From: Limnospira fusiformis SAG 85.79
GTDB taxonomy: Bacteria > Cyanobacteriota > Cyanobacteriia > Cyanobacteriales > Microcoleaceae
Assembly: GCF_012516315.1 (NCBI RefSeq)
Contig: NZ_CP051185.1
Coordinates: forward strand, 889,459 to 953,458
Length of the DNA: 64,000 nucleotides
Reading direction: 5' to 3'
Both the position numbers and the translations under genes were made by a program. Of this stretch, positions 18,390 through 27,908 are shown piece after piece. How positions within the stretch are numbered: the first letter of the stretch is position 1; each line of letters opens with the position of its first letter. The notes beneath the pieces were generated by a model, which searched no databases, had not been told where the DNA came from, and was given only the letters and a program-made list of their open reading frames with translations.

Positions 18390-20632
18390 TCAGGAACCGC
18401 CGAAGAACGGCGACGGCGGCGGCGAATAACGGGTGTGTCTTCAGGCGATGTCTCTAGGTCCAAGTTTTCGGAATCTTCCGAGACATAAATATAATCAGAA
18501 TCTTCGAGTTCATCATTAGGATCTGGTAGTTGGCTGTTATCTGTTAAATCACTAACATCTAGTAGTTCCCCAGGCTCTGGGATTTCCGGGGACTCTTGAG
18601 AATCGTCAGTGGTATCTTCTACATCATCAGAAACCAGGTTTTGGTCATCTTGAGAGATCAGATTTGCAGTCGGAGGGACTTGTACGCTTTGAGGAATTGA
18701 GATAGTCGGCGCAGAGGAGGAGGAGAGGGTAGTGTCAGTTTCCTCCTCCAAAATAGTAGACAGAGGTAAAGGCGTATCACCTGGTAAACGAACTGTTACG
18801 ATCGCATTTCTAGCATTTTTGACCGACTGATTAGAGAGTACCAAGGGAGAAATCCCCATGAGGGCATAAACATCTTGTTCATCCCCGGTCATTTCCACCG
18901 CCACCACTTCTGGAGGTTCTGGGATAGCCTTGATAGAATCAGACTTAACCGACTTAGGAAATCGTTCCGTAAGTTCTTGGCGATCGTTCAAGAGAACATC
19001 GGTATTAGCTTCCGTCCTAGTCGTGTCATTATAGGTATTAGCGGAGTTAACGCGGATAGAACGATTTCCCTCTTCCCCCTTGACTAAGGGTTCAATATCA
19101 CCAATACGACGGCGGCGGCGGCGGCGGATATTGCTACCACCGCCAATGTCTTGATAACTGGGATGATTAAGCAACTCCAACTCTGGGAAATTACCTCCTG
19201 TATCAAGTTCACCAGAAACCATTTCCGAATCATCGCGCATAAGAGGTTCGGTAGATGATGCAGAAGATAAGGTTTGAACTCGGCGAGTTTCCTGTCCTAG
19301 TGCGGTGCGAGTTCCGGTATCAAAACCAGGGGGGTTAGATAGTGATTTGGGGCTAACCATGAATCGTTCAGAGGCTTCAGCGCTATCGGCTGCTGACTCT
19401 CCGGGGAGGTGAATCAGATGTCCCAAGCCGTTACAAGTGGGACAACTACGGCCAAACAACTCATAAATATTTTGTCCTTGGCGTTTTCTGGTCAACTCAA
19501 CCAAACCCAACTCAGACAATTGAGCAATTTGTGGTCTAGACTTATCTGCTTTCAAGACCTTATTAAAGTGTTCAAGGACTTGTAGCTGATCTCTGCGGGA
19601 GTCCATATCAATAAAGTCAACAATAATCACCCCAGCGATATTGCGTAGGCGCAGTTGACGGGCGATTTCGGTAGCCGCTTCACAGTTAGTCCAGAGGACA
19701 GTTTCCCTAGAAGTTGCCGAGCGGGTAAAGGAACCGGAGTTGACATCAATCACGGTCAAGGCTTCTGTTGGTTCAATGATAATGTATCCTCCAGAGGGCA
19801 AATCTACTCTCGGGCGTAGTGCTTCTCGAATAGCAGCATTAACGCGGAAATATTCAAGGATAGGGATACGTTCTCGGTGGTGGTCAATCAAGACTCCTTG
19901 GGGAGTTTTACCAACACTCCAATTGACCAAATGCTGTTTAACTCGTCTAATGCCATCAGCGGAATCCACCACAATGCGATTAACTTCGGTGCTATACATA
20001 TCTCTTAGCACCCGTTGAATAAAATCATTATCTCGATTCAGCAGTGCGGGAGGTCGGGTCGAGGTGGCCTCTTGTTGGATTTCTTCCCACTGTTTTTGTA
20101 AGGCTTCTAAATCTTCCAAAATGGCATCTTCTGCCATACCTTCGGCTTCAGTTCGGACTAATAAACCCATACCAGAGGGTTTAATTAAAATAGCCAAGGC
20201 TCTAAGGCGATTGCGTTCTGTCTCAAGGCGGATACGGCGAGACAGATTTACACCTCGGCCAAATGGCATTAAGACGAGATAGCGTCCTGGTAGGGTAATA
20301 TTCCCTGTCAATCTTGGTCCTTTGGTGCCGGTGGGTTCTTTCATCACTTGGACAAGAACCTTTTGTTGAGGCATCAATAGTTCGGTAATGGAACCGGACG
20401 ATCGCTTTAATCTTAGCGGTCCCAAATCGGAAACATGAATAAACCCGTTGCGTTCGGGGTCGCCAATATTGACAAAAGCCGCGTCTATTCCGGGCAGGAC
20501 ATTTTCAACAATTCCTAAATAAATATCACTAACTTGTTGGTTTCCGGTTGCCACCACAAGTTCTTGAATCTCGTCTTCAGAAAAAACTGCAGCGATCCTA
20601 TGCTGCTCTGCAATAATAATTTGCTTGGACAT
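18386..20632 (-). CDS. rne: Ribonuclease E/G
   Basis: 748 aa, a little longer than Synechocystis RNase E. The endonuclease that starts mRNA decay and processes stable RNAs. The S1 RNA-binding domain is at about residues 35-115; catalytic aspartates lie in ALTVIDVNSG and VIIVDFIDMDS; the Zn-link CPTCNGLGH follows near residue 400. The remaining 340 residues are low-complexity and acidic with a second basic patch (RRRRRRIGD) and end in RRRRRRSSAVPE. That tail matches the C-terminal peptide reported to bind polynucleotide phosphorylase in Anabaena. The gene shares an operon with rnhB and has an array of 52-bp repeats about 260 bp upstream of its start. Confidence 0.95.
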   Translation of the reverse strand: MSKQIIIAEQHRIAAVFSEDEIQELVVATGNQQVSDIYLGIVENVLPGIDAAFVNIGDPERNGFIHVSDLGPLRLKRSSGSITELLMPQQKVLVQVMKEPTGTKGPRLTGNITLPGRYLVLMPFGRGVNLSRRIRLETERNRLRALAILIKPSGMGLLVRTEAEGMAEDAILEDLEALQKQWEEIQQEATSTRPPALLNRDNDFIQRVLRDMYSTEVNRIVVDSADGIRRVKQHLVNWSVGKTPQGVLIDHHRERIPILEYFRVNAAIREALRPRVDLPSGGYIIIEPTEALTVIDVNSGSFTRSATSRETVLWTNCEAATEIARQLRLRNIAGVIIVDFIDMDSRRDQLQVLEHFNKVLKADKSRPQIAQLSELGLVELTRKRQGQNIYELFGRSCPTCNGLGHLIHLPGESAADSAEASERFMVSPKSLSNPPGFDTGTRTALGQETRRVQTLSSASSTEPLMRDDSEMVSGELDTGGNFPELELLNHPSYQDIGGGSNIRRRRRRRIGDIEPLVKGEEGNRSIRVNSANTYNDTTRTEANTDVLLNDRQELTERFPKSVKSDSIKAIPEPPEVVAVEMTGDEQDVYALMGISPLVLSNQSVKNARNAIVTVRLPGDTPLPLSTILEEETDTTLSSSSAPTISIPQSVQVPPTANLISQDDQNLVSDDVEDTTDDSQESPEIPEPGELLDVSDLTDNSQLPDPNDELEDSDYIYVSEDSENLDLETSPEDTPVIRRRRRRSSAVPE

Positions 20633-20892
20633 TTAATTTCCTCAAAACTTTGCAACACTTGACCGAGTAGGCGGCTCTGCGTGAGCTTGATATTGTGGTG
20701 GCTAGAGCGATGAGAGAGCGTGCCGTTTGCCCAATAATCATCTGTGTGCGCGGGGCGAAGGGACTTACAATAGTAGCCATTGTCGGTTGAAGATGCTTCC
20801 GCCGGGAACTTTTGGTCTTATTCATATCACCATTTATCGAAACCACTAGGTCATCGAAGACACAAAGGCGGGTGAGTTCGTTGTTTGGCGTA

Positions 20893-21472
20893 GGGCTGGT
20901 GCAGAAAGTTGGCCGGTTTTTCTAATGCTGCCTGCGACCTCTGGGGGCTGGTGCAGAAAGTTGGCCGGTTTTTCTAATGCTGCCTGCGACCTCTGGGGGC
21001 TGGTGCAGAAAGTTGGCCGGTTTTTCTAATGCTGCCTGCGACCTCTGGGGGCTGGTGCAGAAAGTTGGCCGGTTTTTCTAATGCTGCCTGCGACCTCTGG
21101 GGGCTGGTGCAGAAAGTTGGCCGGTTTTTCTAATGCTGCCTGCGACCTCTGGGGGCTGGTGCAGAAAGTTGGCCGGTTTTTCTAATGCTGCCTGCGACCT
21201 CTGGGGGCTGGTGCAGAAAGTTGGCCGGTTTTTCTAATGCTGCCTGCGACCTCTGGGGGCGGGTGCAGAAAGTTGGCCGGTTTTTCTAATGCTGCCTGCG
21301 ACCTCTGGGGGCGGGTGCAGGTAGTTAGCTGGTTTTTCCGATGGCGGATATAGCACCCTGGGGGCGGGTGCAGGCAGTTAGCTGGTTTTTCCGATGGCGG
21401 ATATAGCACCCTGGGGGCGGGTGCAGGTAGTTGGCTGGTTTTTCCGATGGCGGATATAGCACCCGCCCCTAC
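20893..21472. repeat. Tandem array: eight 52-bp and three 53-bp units
   Basis: Units start (GGGC) at 20893, 20945, 20997, 21049, 21101, 21153, 21205 and 21257 with period 52 and near identity, carrying GTGCAGAAAGTTGGCCGG, GTTTTTCTAATGCTGCC and TGCGACCTCTG. Three diverged units start at 21309, 21362 and 21415, carrying GTAGTTAGCTGG or GTAGTTGGCTGG and GATGGCGGATATAGCACC. The last ends CACCCGCCCCTAC, complementary to the GGGGCGGGTG start. No unique spacers separate the units, so it is not CRISPR. Confidence 0.95.
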
Positions 21473-21924
21473 TACCGCGACAGGTTGGCTGGTGTTTCCC
21501 CCGTCGCGTGTCCCGCAGCACAAAGCCTGCTTCGGTTGGTGCGTCACATCAGAAAGCTTTTCGTGTTTATGCCAATTATCGGGATGCAGTCCACCCTACC
21601 GGGCTGGTTTCCCCGAAAGCATATCCCGTGCGGGGTACCTCGCGCACCCCCCCTACAGGTTTTCAAAAAAGGTCTTCCTAAGAAACTGGGTTTTTTTGCT
21701 TGTGTTTCTCATGGCGGCGCTAGCACCCGCCTACTTTTTTCCCGCAGCGGCGTGGTCTGACATACCCGCCCCTACCTGTTTTCTTGTCCGATTTTCACGA
21801 ACCAATTTTGGTGATCATCTTCCGTCAGCCCAACCCAAGTCCTGCAATAATGATTTTAAGTCTGATTCCAGAACTGTAGCGGGCGATTCGGCATCATTCC
21901 ACCAGAGCCCCCTCACGTAAAACT
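21473..21924. other. Repeat-rich gap without a credible gene
   Basis: It contains fragments of several dispersed families: GGTGCGTCACATC at about 21539, ACCCGCCCCTACC near 21763 and GGGCTGGTTTCCCCG near 21599. Open frames here (21431-21760, 21447-21920) run through repeat fragments, have no start context and resemble nothing known. Confidence 0.5.
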
Positions 21925-22325
21925 CCTGGGAGGGTTGGAAGCTCCGTGATTGATCACGGAGAGGAAAACCGACTCAAGCGGCTGACCGCCGCCAGCACCC
22001 CCTTGCGGGGTGGAGGGGTATGGTTGCCCCTCCATGGAGCTATGGTTGGCTCCGACTCCCTTGCGGGGTAATGTTTGCGCTTGCGCTAACGCGCACGCTG
22101 CGCGAACGCCAATGTTCAGAGTCGGTACTATCCAAATCGCACGTCCTTAACCCCTTAGAGATGTTTAACGATTCGGTTCTAGGGCCTGGAACTAGCACGC
22201 ATTCCCGGGTAGGAACTTTAACTCTTGCTCTGAACGGAGCCAGTTAAGGCTATAGCTGGTCAGCTACCTGAAAGGGGGGCACGAAGCCCCCGTGCTTCAG
22301 CCGGGGGTGCTGACGGTTAACCCGA
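21925..22325 (+). ncRNA. Highly structured element, possible IS/omega-RNA relic
   Basis: A chain of strong stems is visible: CTCCGTGAT-tg-ATCACGGAG (21942-21961), CACCCC/GGGGTG (about 21996-22012), GGAGGGG/CCCCTCC (about 22012-22033), a long-range CCGACTC/GAGTCGG pairing (about 22050 with 22117), and near the 3' end GGGGGC-acgaa-GCCCCC, CCCCCGTGCTTCAGCCGGGGG read in two parts, and GTCAGC/GCTGAC closing the end (about 22258 and 22310). The 3' hairpin style (GAAGCCCCCGTGCTTCAGCC) recalls right ends of IS200/IS605-type elements and the omega-RNAs of TnpB/IscB. No tnpB or iscB frame is present. Strand and identity are tentative. Confidence 0.45.
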
Positions 22326-22471
22326 CAGGGTTAGCAGGAGTGATCATAGAGGAAGGAGGAAGATGGATAAATCTGGGCGCTTATATCCAACGCTTACCAC
22401 TTGAAACAGGCCAAGCCTGACTCTACCTTGGTTATAACCCTCAACCCGATCGCCTAAATTAGGCTTAGGTC

Positions 22472-25204
22472 TTAGGGTGAATCAGGTTTTGTACAGATTA
22501 GATCATTATACCCCAAATCAGCCGCACCTGTAACCTCGGCGCGTAGCGCTAGATGTTCTCGGTGGATGGAAATTAGTTGCAATTCCTGGCCGCTAACTTG
22601 TTCTAGCATATAAACCACTTGTTCTGGTCGCAGTTGAGTTCCATCATTGCGACAGGTTCCCAAATAACGCAATAGGGTAGCGTTTTGGGGTGGTTGGTCT
22701 AATTCCCATAGTGGAATTTTGACTGTTTCTTTTACGATCGCCTCTAGTTGTAACAACTGCTCACGCAGGTTAATAATTCTGATTCTACCCGATTTCGTAG
22801 TTTTTTCCCACAAGATTTCTGAACTGTTGAGTACAGCCTGCACCCAACCGGCCCAATGATTCGGGGTAATAGTCTCATCTGTGGCTTGTAAATGGATGAT
22901 ATAGGTAGCGTGTTCTATGGTTTCGGCGATCGCCGGCGAGTTAACGTCCACTTCTGCGACCCGATAAATGGGTAAGTTGTCGGGGAGAGAGGCGGATAGT
23001 TGCTGTTGAAAGGTTTGTATATCCATAGTCTCCGCCAGGTCAAAATCCGCAATTTCCCCGGTGCTAGTGGTCCCCAAAGGCAGTGCATTTCCCGGGGATA
23101 TACGGGGGCCTGGATGATAGCCTCCGGTGAAGGATATGGGCAATTCTGCGCGTCTGACAGCCCGATCAAAAACTTTCATCAGGTCAAGATGTCCGACTAA
23201 TGCCATGTCTCCCAATTTGCCAAACCAGACTCGCACCCGTTGGACTCGTTGGGAAGGCGGGACAAAATGACCAGCAAATTCGGGAATGGGTGGGGGTGTA
23301 AATACTACGTTATGGCCTAACTCTGGACCACATACCCCACAATGGGAGCAGGCGGCGAAAGAACAGTCGGGAACTGTGGCCGCTTCGATCGCCTTTTGTA
23401 GGTCTTGTTTCAGCCAGTTTTTGTCTATTCCGGTGTTGATATGGTCCCAAGGTAGAGGTTGGTCTAGTAGTTGTTCACGGTGGCTGTGGTCCTGGCTGTC
23501 CTCCGCGATCGCATTTTCCATGAGGTTCCATTCCCCCGCTTCTACTTGCCGATATTTCCAGCCTAACCCCGACTCCTCTATGGCTTGGGTCCAGGCGGCG
23601 AAGGCACGATCTAGGCTTTCCCACCAGGCATCCATTCCGGCCCCTAGTTCCCAAGCACGTTGGACTACCGGCCCTAGTCGGCGATCGCCTCTACCGATAA
23701 AGTCTTCCATAGCCGATATCCGCACGTCGGTAAAGTTGGCTTTAACGCCTTTGAGGCGGTGAAATTCAGCTTTTAGCAATTGCTGTTTGCGTTGAAATTC
23801 TTTGGTTGATACGCTGTGCCATTGAAAGGGTGTATGGGGTTTGGGGGTAAAATTGGAAATGGTCAGGTTAATGCTCAGGGGTCGGCGGCGGTGTTCCCGA
23901 CATTCGCGCAGCAACCAGCGGACTGTTTCGGCGATACCTAGGACATCAGTATCCGTTTCTCCCGGCAAGCCGATCATAAAGTATAGTTTGATTTTATCCC
24001 AACCTTGGTCGTAGGCGGTTTTTACTCCTCGTAACAATTCCTCATTGGTGAGTCCTTTATTGATGACATCCCGCATTCTTTGGGTCCCCGCTTCTGGTGC
24101 AAAGGTCAGGCCACTGCTGCGGGTCCCGCCGATGATGTTGGCAATGTTTTCATCAAAGCGATCGACTCGTTGACTGGGTAGGGATAGGGATACGTTACTG
24201 TCGCGCAGACGGTTTTTGATTTCCATTCCCACTGCGGGTAATGATAGGTAGTCTGAACAGCTTAGGGATAATAGGGAAAATTCATTATATCCCGTTGCTT
24301 TCATCCCTTTGGCGATCGCCTCTACCACCGCTTCCGGTTCCACGTCTCTAGCCGGACGGGTTAACATTCCCGGTTGACAGAAACGACAGCCACGGGTGCA
24401 ACCTCGTCTCACTTCCAAGGCTAGGCGATCGTGAACTGTTTGCACGAATGGAACCATTGTAATCGAATAGGCTGGCATCGGAGTCGCCACCCGGCGGATA
24501 ATCCTTGTGGGTACTTCCTGATGGTTGGGATGAATTGACCCATCCCCTGCCATATCATAGAATTGGGGAACGTATACCCCAGGCACTTGGGCTAGGTCTA
24601 ACAGCAGTTGTTCCCGGGTTAACCCTGCCGCTTTCCCTTCTTCTATCACTAAACCTATTTCCGGGAGGAGTTCCTCTCCGTCCCCCAGGGCGATAAAATC
24701 GAAAAAGTCCGCGTAGGGTTCCGGGTTCGATGTCGCCGTTTGACCTCCCGCGAAGATTAGCGGTATTTCTCCTAGGGGGGTTTGTCCATCCCGATTCTGC
24801 CTTTGTTTCCAGGTTAGGGGAATTTGGGCAAGATCCAGCATTTCTAGAATGTTCGTGGCCCCTAGTTCGTAGCTGAGACTAAACCCCAGAATATCAAATT
24901 CCCTCAGAGGACGGCGGGACTCTACCGCAAATAACGGGGTTTGCGTCTCTCGCAGTTTTGTGATCAGATCCGCCGCCGGTAAATAGGCGCGATCGCATAA
25001 TTGTCGGGGCTGGGTATTGATGATATTATAGAGGATTATATGCCCCAGGTTCGAGGCTCCTACCTCATAGATTTCTGGATAGGTGAGAGACCAGCGCACT
25101 GCCGCTGATTCCCAGGGTTTGTGTTTCGCCCCTAATTCGTTACCTAAATATCGCGCTGGTTGGTTAATTTCTGGTGTGATTAATTCTTTGACTGAAACTG
25201 CCAC
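22472..25204 (-). CDS. B12-binding-like radical SAM protein fused to DUF2344
   Basis: 910 aa. The N-terminal half is a radical SAM protein of the TIGR03960 type: RRGCTRGCRFCQPG (about residues 265-278) holds the CxxxCxxC that binds the 4Fe-4S cluster, preceded by a Rossmann-like region. A cysteine-bearing insert (FAACSHCGVCG, about 625) separates it from a C-terminal TIGR03936/DUF2344 domain (RVWFGKLGDMALVGHLDLMK, about 665-684). In many bacteria these are two adjacent genes; the fused form is common in cyanobacteria. The reaction is not established. Upstream is a 535-bp gap; the 3' end faces the structured element. Confidence 0.88.
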   Translation of the reverse strand: MAVSVKELITPEINQPARYLGNELGAKHKPWESAAVRWSLTYPEIYEVGASNLGHIILYNIINTQPRQLCDRAYLPAADLITKLRETQTPLFAVESRRPLREFDILGFSLSYELGATNILEMLDLAQIPLTWKQRQNRDGQTPLGEIPLIFAGGQTATSNPEPYADFFDFIALGDGEELLPEIGLVIEEGKAAGLTREQLLLDLAQVPGVYVPQFYDMAGDGSIHPNHQEVPTRIIRRVATPMPAYSITMVPFVQTVHDRLALEVRRGCTRGCRFCQPGMLTRPARDVEPEAVVEAIAKGMKATGYNEFSLLSLSCSDYLSLPAVGMEIKNRLRDSNVSLSLPSQRVDRFDENIANIIGGTRSSGLTFAPEAGTQRMRDVINKGLTNEELLRGVKTAYDQGWDKIKLYFMIGLPGETDTDVLGIAETVRWLLRECREHRRRPLSINLTISNFTPKPHTPFQWHSVSTKEFQRKQQLLKAEFHRLKGVKANFTDVRISAMEDFIGRGDRRLGPVVQRAWELGAGMDAWWESLDRAFAAWTQAIEESGLGWKYRQVEAGEWNLMENAIAEDSQDHSHREQLLDQPLPWDHINTGIDKNWLKQDLQKAIEAATVPDCSFAACSHCGVCGPELGHNVVFTPPPIPEFAGHFVPPSQRVQRVRVWFGKLGDMALVGHLDLMKVFDRAVRRAELPISFTGGYHPGPRISPGNALPLGTTSTGEIADFDLAETMDIQTFQQQLSASLPDNLPIYRVAEVDVNSPAIAETIEHATYIIHLQATDETITPNHWAGWVQAVLNSSEILWEKTTKSGRIRIINLREQLLQLEAIVKETVKIPLWELDQPPQNATLLRYLGTCRNDGTQLRPEQVVYMLEQVSGQELQLISIHREHLALRAEVTGAADLGYNDLICTKPDSP

Positions 25205-25530
25205 TTTCTACCTCTTATGATTCTTAATCGGCAATCTTTACTTATACGTTTTGATTATGTTTGGCTTAGAAATGACGCATATAACACCATTATACATCAT
25301 CGGTGCAATTCTGGTAAATTAAATTTTCCTGATTCACTACAGGACTTCCTGGCTGCCTATTTCCTGGGTTTTGGGGCTGATAATTAGTTGATAGATATCC
25401 AGATTTTGGGAATTAAAATATCCTCCCTATTTTCTATGCTGGGCTTGGTTGGCCATATTTGATGGGGCAGGTATTATATTACCCGTGGCACAAAGATTAA
25501 GTTTTTGTTAACTTATTCAGATACGATCAA

Positions 25531-25549
25531 CTTGTCATGATATGACAAG
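25531..25549. promoter_or_regulatory. Palindrome, candidate operator
   Basis: CTTGTCATGATATGACAAG has 8-bp arms (CTTGTCAT/ATGACAAG) around a 3-bp centre. It lies in an AT-rich intergenic region, consistent with a dimeric regulator site. The regulator is unknown. Confidence 0.4.
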
Positions 25550-25645
25550 AATTGTATTAAAAAACACAGACAAAAACTGTTTGATTGTCTCATAATATAG
25601 CAGCATCTTAATTTCTGCTATCACCAACCCCCAAGAGCCAGACTG

Positions 25646-25661
25646 CGTGATTTAGATCACA
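25646..25661. promoter_or_regulatory. CRP/SYCRP1-like binding site
   Basis: CGTGA-TTTAGA-TCACA matches the cAMP receptor protein consensus TGTGA-N6-TCACA at nine of ten positions. It lies 78 bp upstream of the small gene at 25740, an activator-like distance. Cyanobacteria have a cAMP receptor of this specificity (SYCRP1). Confidence 0.5.
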
Positions 25662-25739
25662 TATTTATGGAGATAAAAATCACCAGCCAGACTGTTTATT
25701 GGTTGGAGAATTAACATAAGTTGAGTTACTTGACCACTC

Positions 25740-25934
25740 ATGTCAGCCACCAATGGAATTCGAAAACTGGTATCTAAAGCACTTTACTTTAGATGTCTCA
25801 CCCCCGAAATCGAAAACGGGATTAACTATGAACTGACTCGACTGGGTTATATTTCCGATGTGGATTATGAAGCCTTAGAATTACTGATGGACGAAATGGA
25901 TGCCGGACGTATTCGCTTAGTACCTAGTCCCTAG
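25740..25934 (+). CDS. Small hypothetical protein
   Basis: 64 aa, no function recognised. The sequence is soluble and predicted helical, with LVSKALYFRCLTPEIENGIN and LGYISDVDYEALELLMDEMD, then a short basic tail. Balanced composition, an ATG start, a dedicated upstream region with a CRP-like site and lack of overlap with repeats argue that it is real; its style resembles small conserved cyanobacterial proteins of unknown role. It ends 242 bp before the aminotransferase gene. Confidence 0.65.
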   Translation: MSATNGIRKLVSKALYFRCLTPEIENGINYELTRLGYISDVDYEALELLMDEMDAGRIRLVPSP

Positions 25935-26125
25935 GTTCGGAACCTAACACAGTTAATCAACCTGGGTCACCTTGAACCCGAAACTGTTGCATTTAATTTA
26001 GAGTTGTTGTTGCTGCCGATTTTCTTTTGGCAATAATTTAACTAAAAAGCCTGTAATTGAGGTGATCACAGGGTTGACATCGCCGTTCATTTACTGCTGT
26101 TCATGGCTGGGTTGTAAGAGTTTTC

Positions 26126-26134
26126 TGGTATAAT
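26126..26134 (+). promoter_or_regulatory. Extended -10 promoter candidate for the aminotransferase gene
   Basis: TGGTATAAT (TGn plus perfect -10) lies 42 bp upstream of the ATG at 26177. No good -35 is seen, as expected for extended -10 promoters. Confidence 0.45.
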
Positions 26135-26176
26135 TTTCTGGCTTATACCTAATGAACCAACCCCCTGTGAGTGATA

Positions 26177-27349
26177 ATGCAGTTTGCTAAACGTTTAGAA
26201 AAAATCCCCCCCTACCTGTTTGCTGAAATTGACCGGAGACGCATAGAACTGGTTGCTCAAGGGGTAGATATAATTAATATTGGAGTGGGTGATCCTGACC
26301 AGCCCACTTTGGATCATATCAGGGTGGCTATGCACGATGCCATTGAAGACCCCTCCAACCACAACTATCCGCCCTATCGGGGTATGATAGAATACCGGGA
26401 GGCGGCGATCGCTTGGATGTCTCGTCGCTTTGGGGTGAATGGCTTAAACCCAGAAACCGAGATCATCTCCTCTGTCGGTTCTAAGGAAGCTATCCACAAC
26501 ACAGCCTTAGCTTTTGTGGAAGCTGGGGATATTGTCTTAATCCCCGATCCTGGTTATCCAGTCTATCGCACTTCTACCCTCTTCGCCGGGGGAGAGCCTT
26601 ACTATGTTCCCCTACAGCCCGAAAATGGCTTTTTACCCGATTTACAAGCAATTCCAGAGGAGATAGCTAGGCGGGCTAAATTATTTTGGGTAAACTACCC
26701 GAACAATCCCACCGGTGCGATCGCCACCTTACAAGACTTTAGCACCATGGTAGATTTTTGTCAAAAGTTCGACATTCTACTATGCCATGATAACGCCTAT
26801 TCCGAGGTTTGTTATGAAGGTTATCGAGCGCCCAGTGTCCTAGAGGTTCCCGGTGCCAAAGATATTGCTATTGAGTTTCATAGCCTGTCTAAATCCTATA
26901 ATATGACCGGGTGGCGCATTGGGTTTGTCGTCGGTAATGAAATCGGGATTAAGGGATTAAGCCAAGTTAAAACTAATGTGGATTCTGGTGTATTTAAAGC
27001 TATTCAAAAAGCCGCGATCGCTGCTTATTTAACCTCAGAGTCAGACCGTCAAAAGCTGAATGATATTTATCAACATCGCCGCGATTTAGTGATTTCAGGA
27101 TTGCGTTCTCTCCGTTGGAAAATTGAACCCCCCAAAGCCACATTATATATTTGGGTCCCGGTTCCCAGCAATTACACTTCCACAGAATTTGCCAAATTGC
27201 TATTAGAGAAATGCGGCGTGCTTGTCCCCCCTGGCAACGGTTATGGCGCGGCGGGAGAAGGTTTTATCCGCATGGCTTTAACTAACAAAGAAAGCCGCAT
27301 TCAAGAAGCCATAGACAGAATGCGAAATGCGGGGATAACTTATCAGTAA
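26177..27349 (+). CDS. dapL: LL-diaminopimelate aminotransferase (class I/II PLP)
   Basis: 390 aa from ATG 26177 (GTG at 26171 is an alternative). Converts tetrahydrodipicolinate to LL-diaminopimelate with glutamate, the one-step route to lysine and peptidoglycan precursors used by cyanobacteria. DIINIGVGDPDQPT and YPPYRGMIEYREA at the N-terminus, NYPNNPTGA mid-chain, and SLSKSYNMTGWRIGF with the PLP-binding lysine (about residue 238) are clear. The MQFAKRLEKIPPYLFAEI start is typical of the cyanobacterial group; an aspartate or other class I aminotransferase activity cannot be excluded from sequence. Its last 37 codons are duplicated immediately downstream. Confidence 0.85.
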   Translation: MQFAKRLEKIPPYLFAEIDRRRIELVAQGVDIINIGVGDPDQPTLDHIRVAMHDAIEDPSNHNYPPYRGMIEYREAAIAWMSRRFGVNGLNPETEIISSVGSKEAIHNTALAFVEAGDIVLIPDPGYPVYRTSTLFAGGEPYYVPLQPENGFLPDLQAIPEEIARRAKLFWVNYPNNPTGAIATLQDFSTMVDFCQKFDILLCHDNAYSEVCYEGYRAPSVLEVPGAKDIAIEFHSLSKSYNMTGWRIGFVVGNEIGIKGLSQVKTNVDSGVFKAIQKAAIAAYLTSESDRQKLNDIYQHRRDLVISGLRSLRWKIEPPKATLYIWVPVPSNYTSTEFAKLLLEKCGVLVPPGNGYGAAGEGFIRMALTNKESRIQEAIDRMRNAGITYQ

Positions 27350-27761
27350 AATCACTCCTTAGTTACACCACCCAAAACCCTCTCGACAGAGGGAAGGTTG
27401 ATTATAGCAGTTCCCGGACTCATGAGGTACGTTTCCAAGCCCCTCTCTCTTTCTGGGAGAGGGGTTTGGGGTGAGGGCCGTACCTTATGGAGATGAGAAC
27501 GGTTATGGCGCGGCGGGAGAAGGTTTTATCCGCATGGCTTTAACTAACAAAGAAAGCCGCATTCAAGAAGCCATAGACAGAATGCGAAATGCGGGGATAA
27601 CTTATCAGTAAAATCACTCCTTAGTTACACCACCCAAAACCCTCTCGACAGAGGGAAGGTTGATTATAGCAGTTCCCGGACTCATGAGGTACGTTTCCAA
27701 GCCCCTCTCTCTTTCTGGGAGAGGGGTTTGGGGTGAGGGCCGTACCTTATGGAGATGAGAA
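27236..27761 (+). repeat. 262-bp tandem duplication over the dapL 3' end
   Basis: Copy 1 is 27236-27497 and copy 2 is 27498-27759, with two further matching bases at the edge. I saw no mismatch between them. Each contains the last 37 codons and stop of dapL plus a CCCCTCTC/GAGAGGGG hairpin (about 27440-27466 and 27702-27728). The gene is intact; the second copy is a coding remnant without a start. Confidence 0.95.
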
Positions 27762-27908
27762 ACGCTATAATATTTTCCTGGGGAGGTGAGGAAGTAGCCG
27801 AAACCCCCCCAGTCCCCCTAAAGGTGGTGGCAGGAGTCTCAGAAACTGCCCCAATTACAGATAGTTCCAGGAGAATGCCCGAATATATCAAGGATAACCA
27901 AAAAACTG

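Larger units (their letters stand above)
25205..25739. other. AT-rich divergent intergenic region
   Basis: This 535-bp gap lies between the radical SAM gene (-) and a small gene (+). It holds a palindrome at 25531-25549 and a CRP-like site at 25646-25661, listed separately. No further gene or RNA was recognised. Confidence 0.4.

Noticed and set aside
20598..20846. 82-codon frame overlapping the rne start
   Set aside because: Out of frame with rne and extending into its coding region; more likely the rne leader.
20893..21472. Possible CRISPR array
   Set aside because: Units are contiguous with no unique spacers and no cas genes are nearby.
21182..21920. Several 100-157 codon frames in and after the 52-bp array
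   Set aside because: Low-complexity translations of repeats on both strands, unlike known proteins.
22020..22247. 75-codon frame in the structured element, considered as a tnpB remnant
   Set aside because: No RuvC or zinc-finger motif of TnpB is visible.
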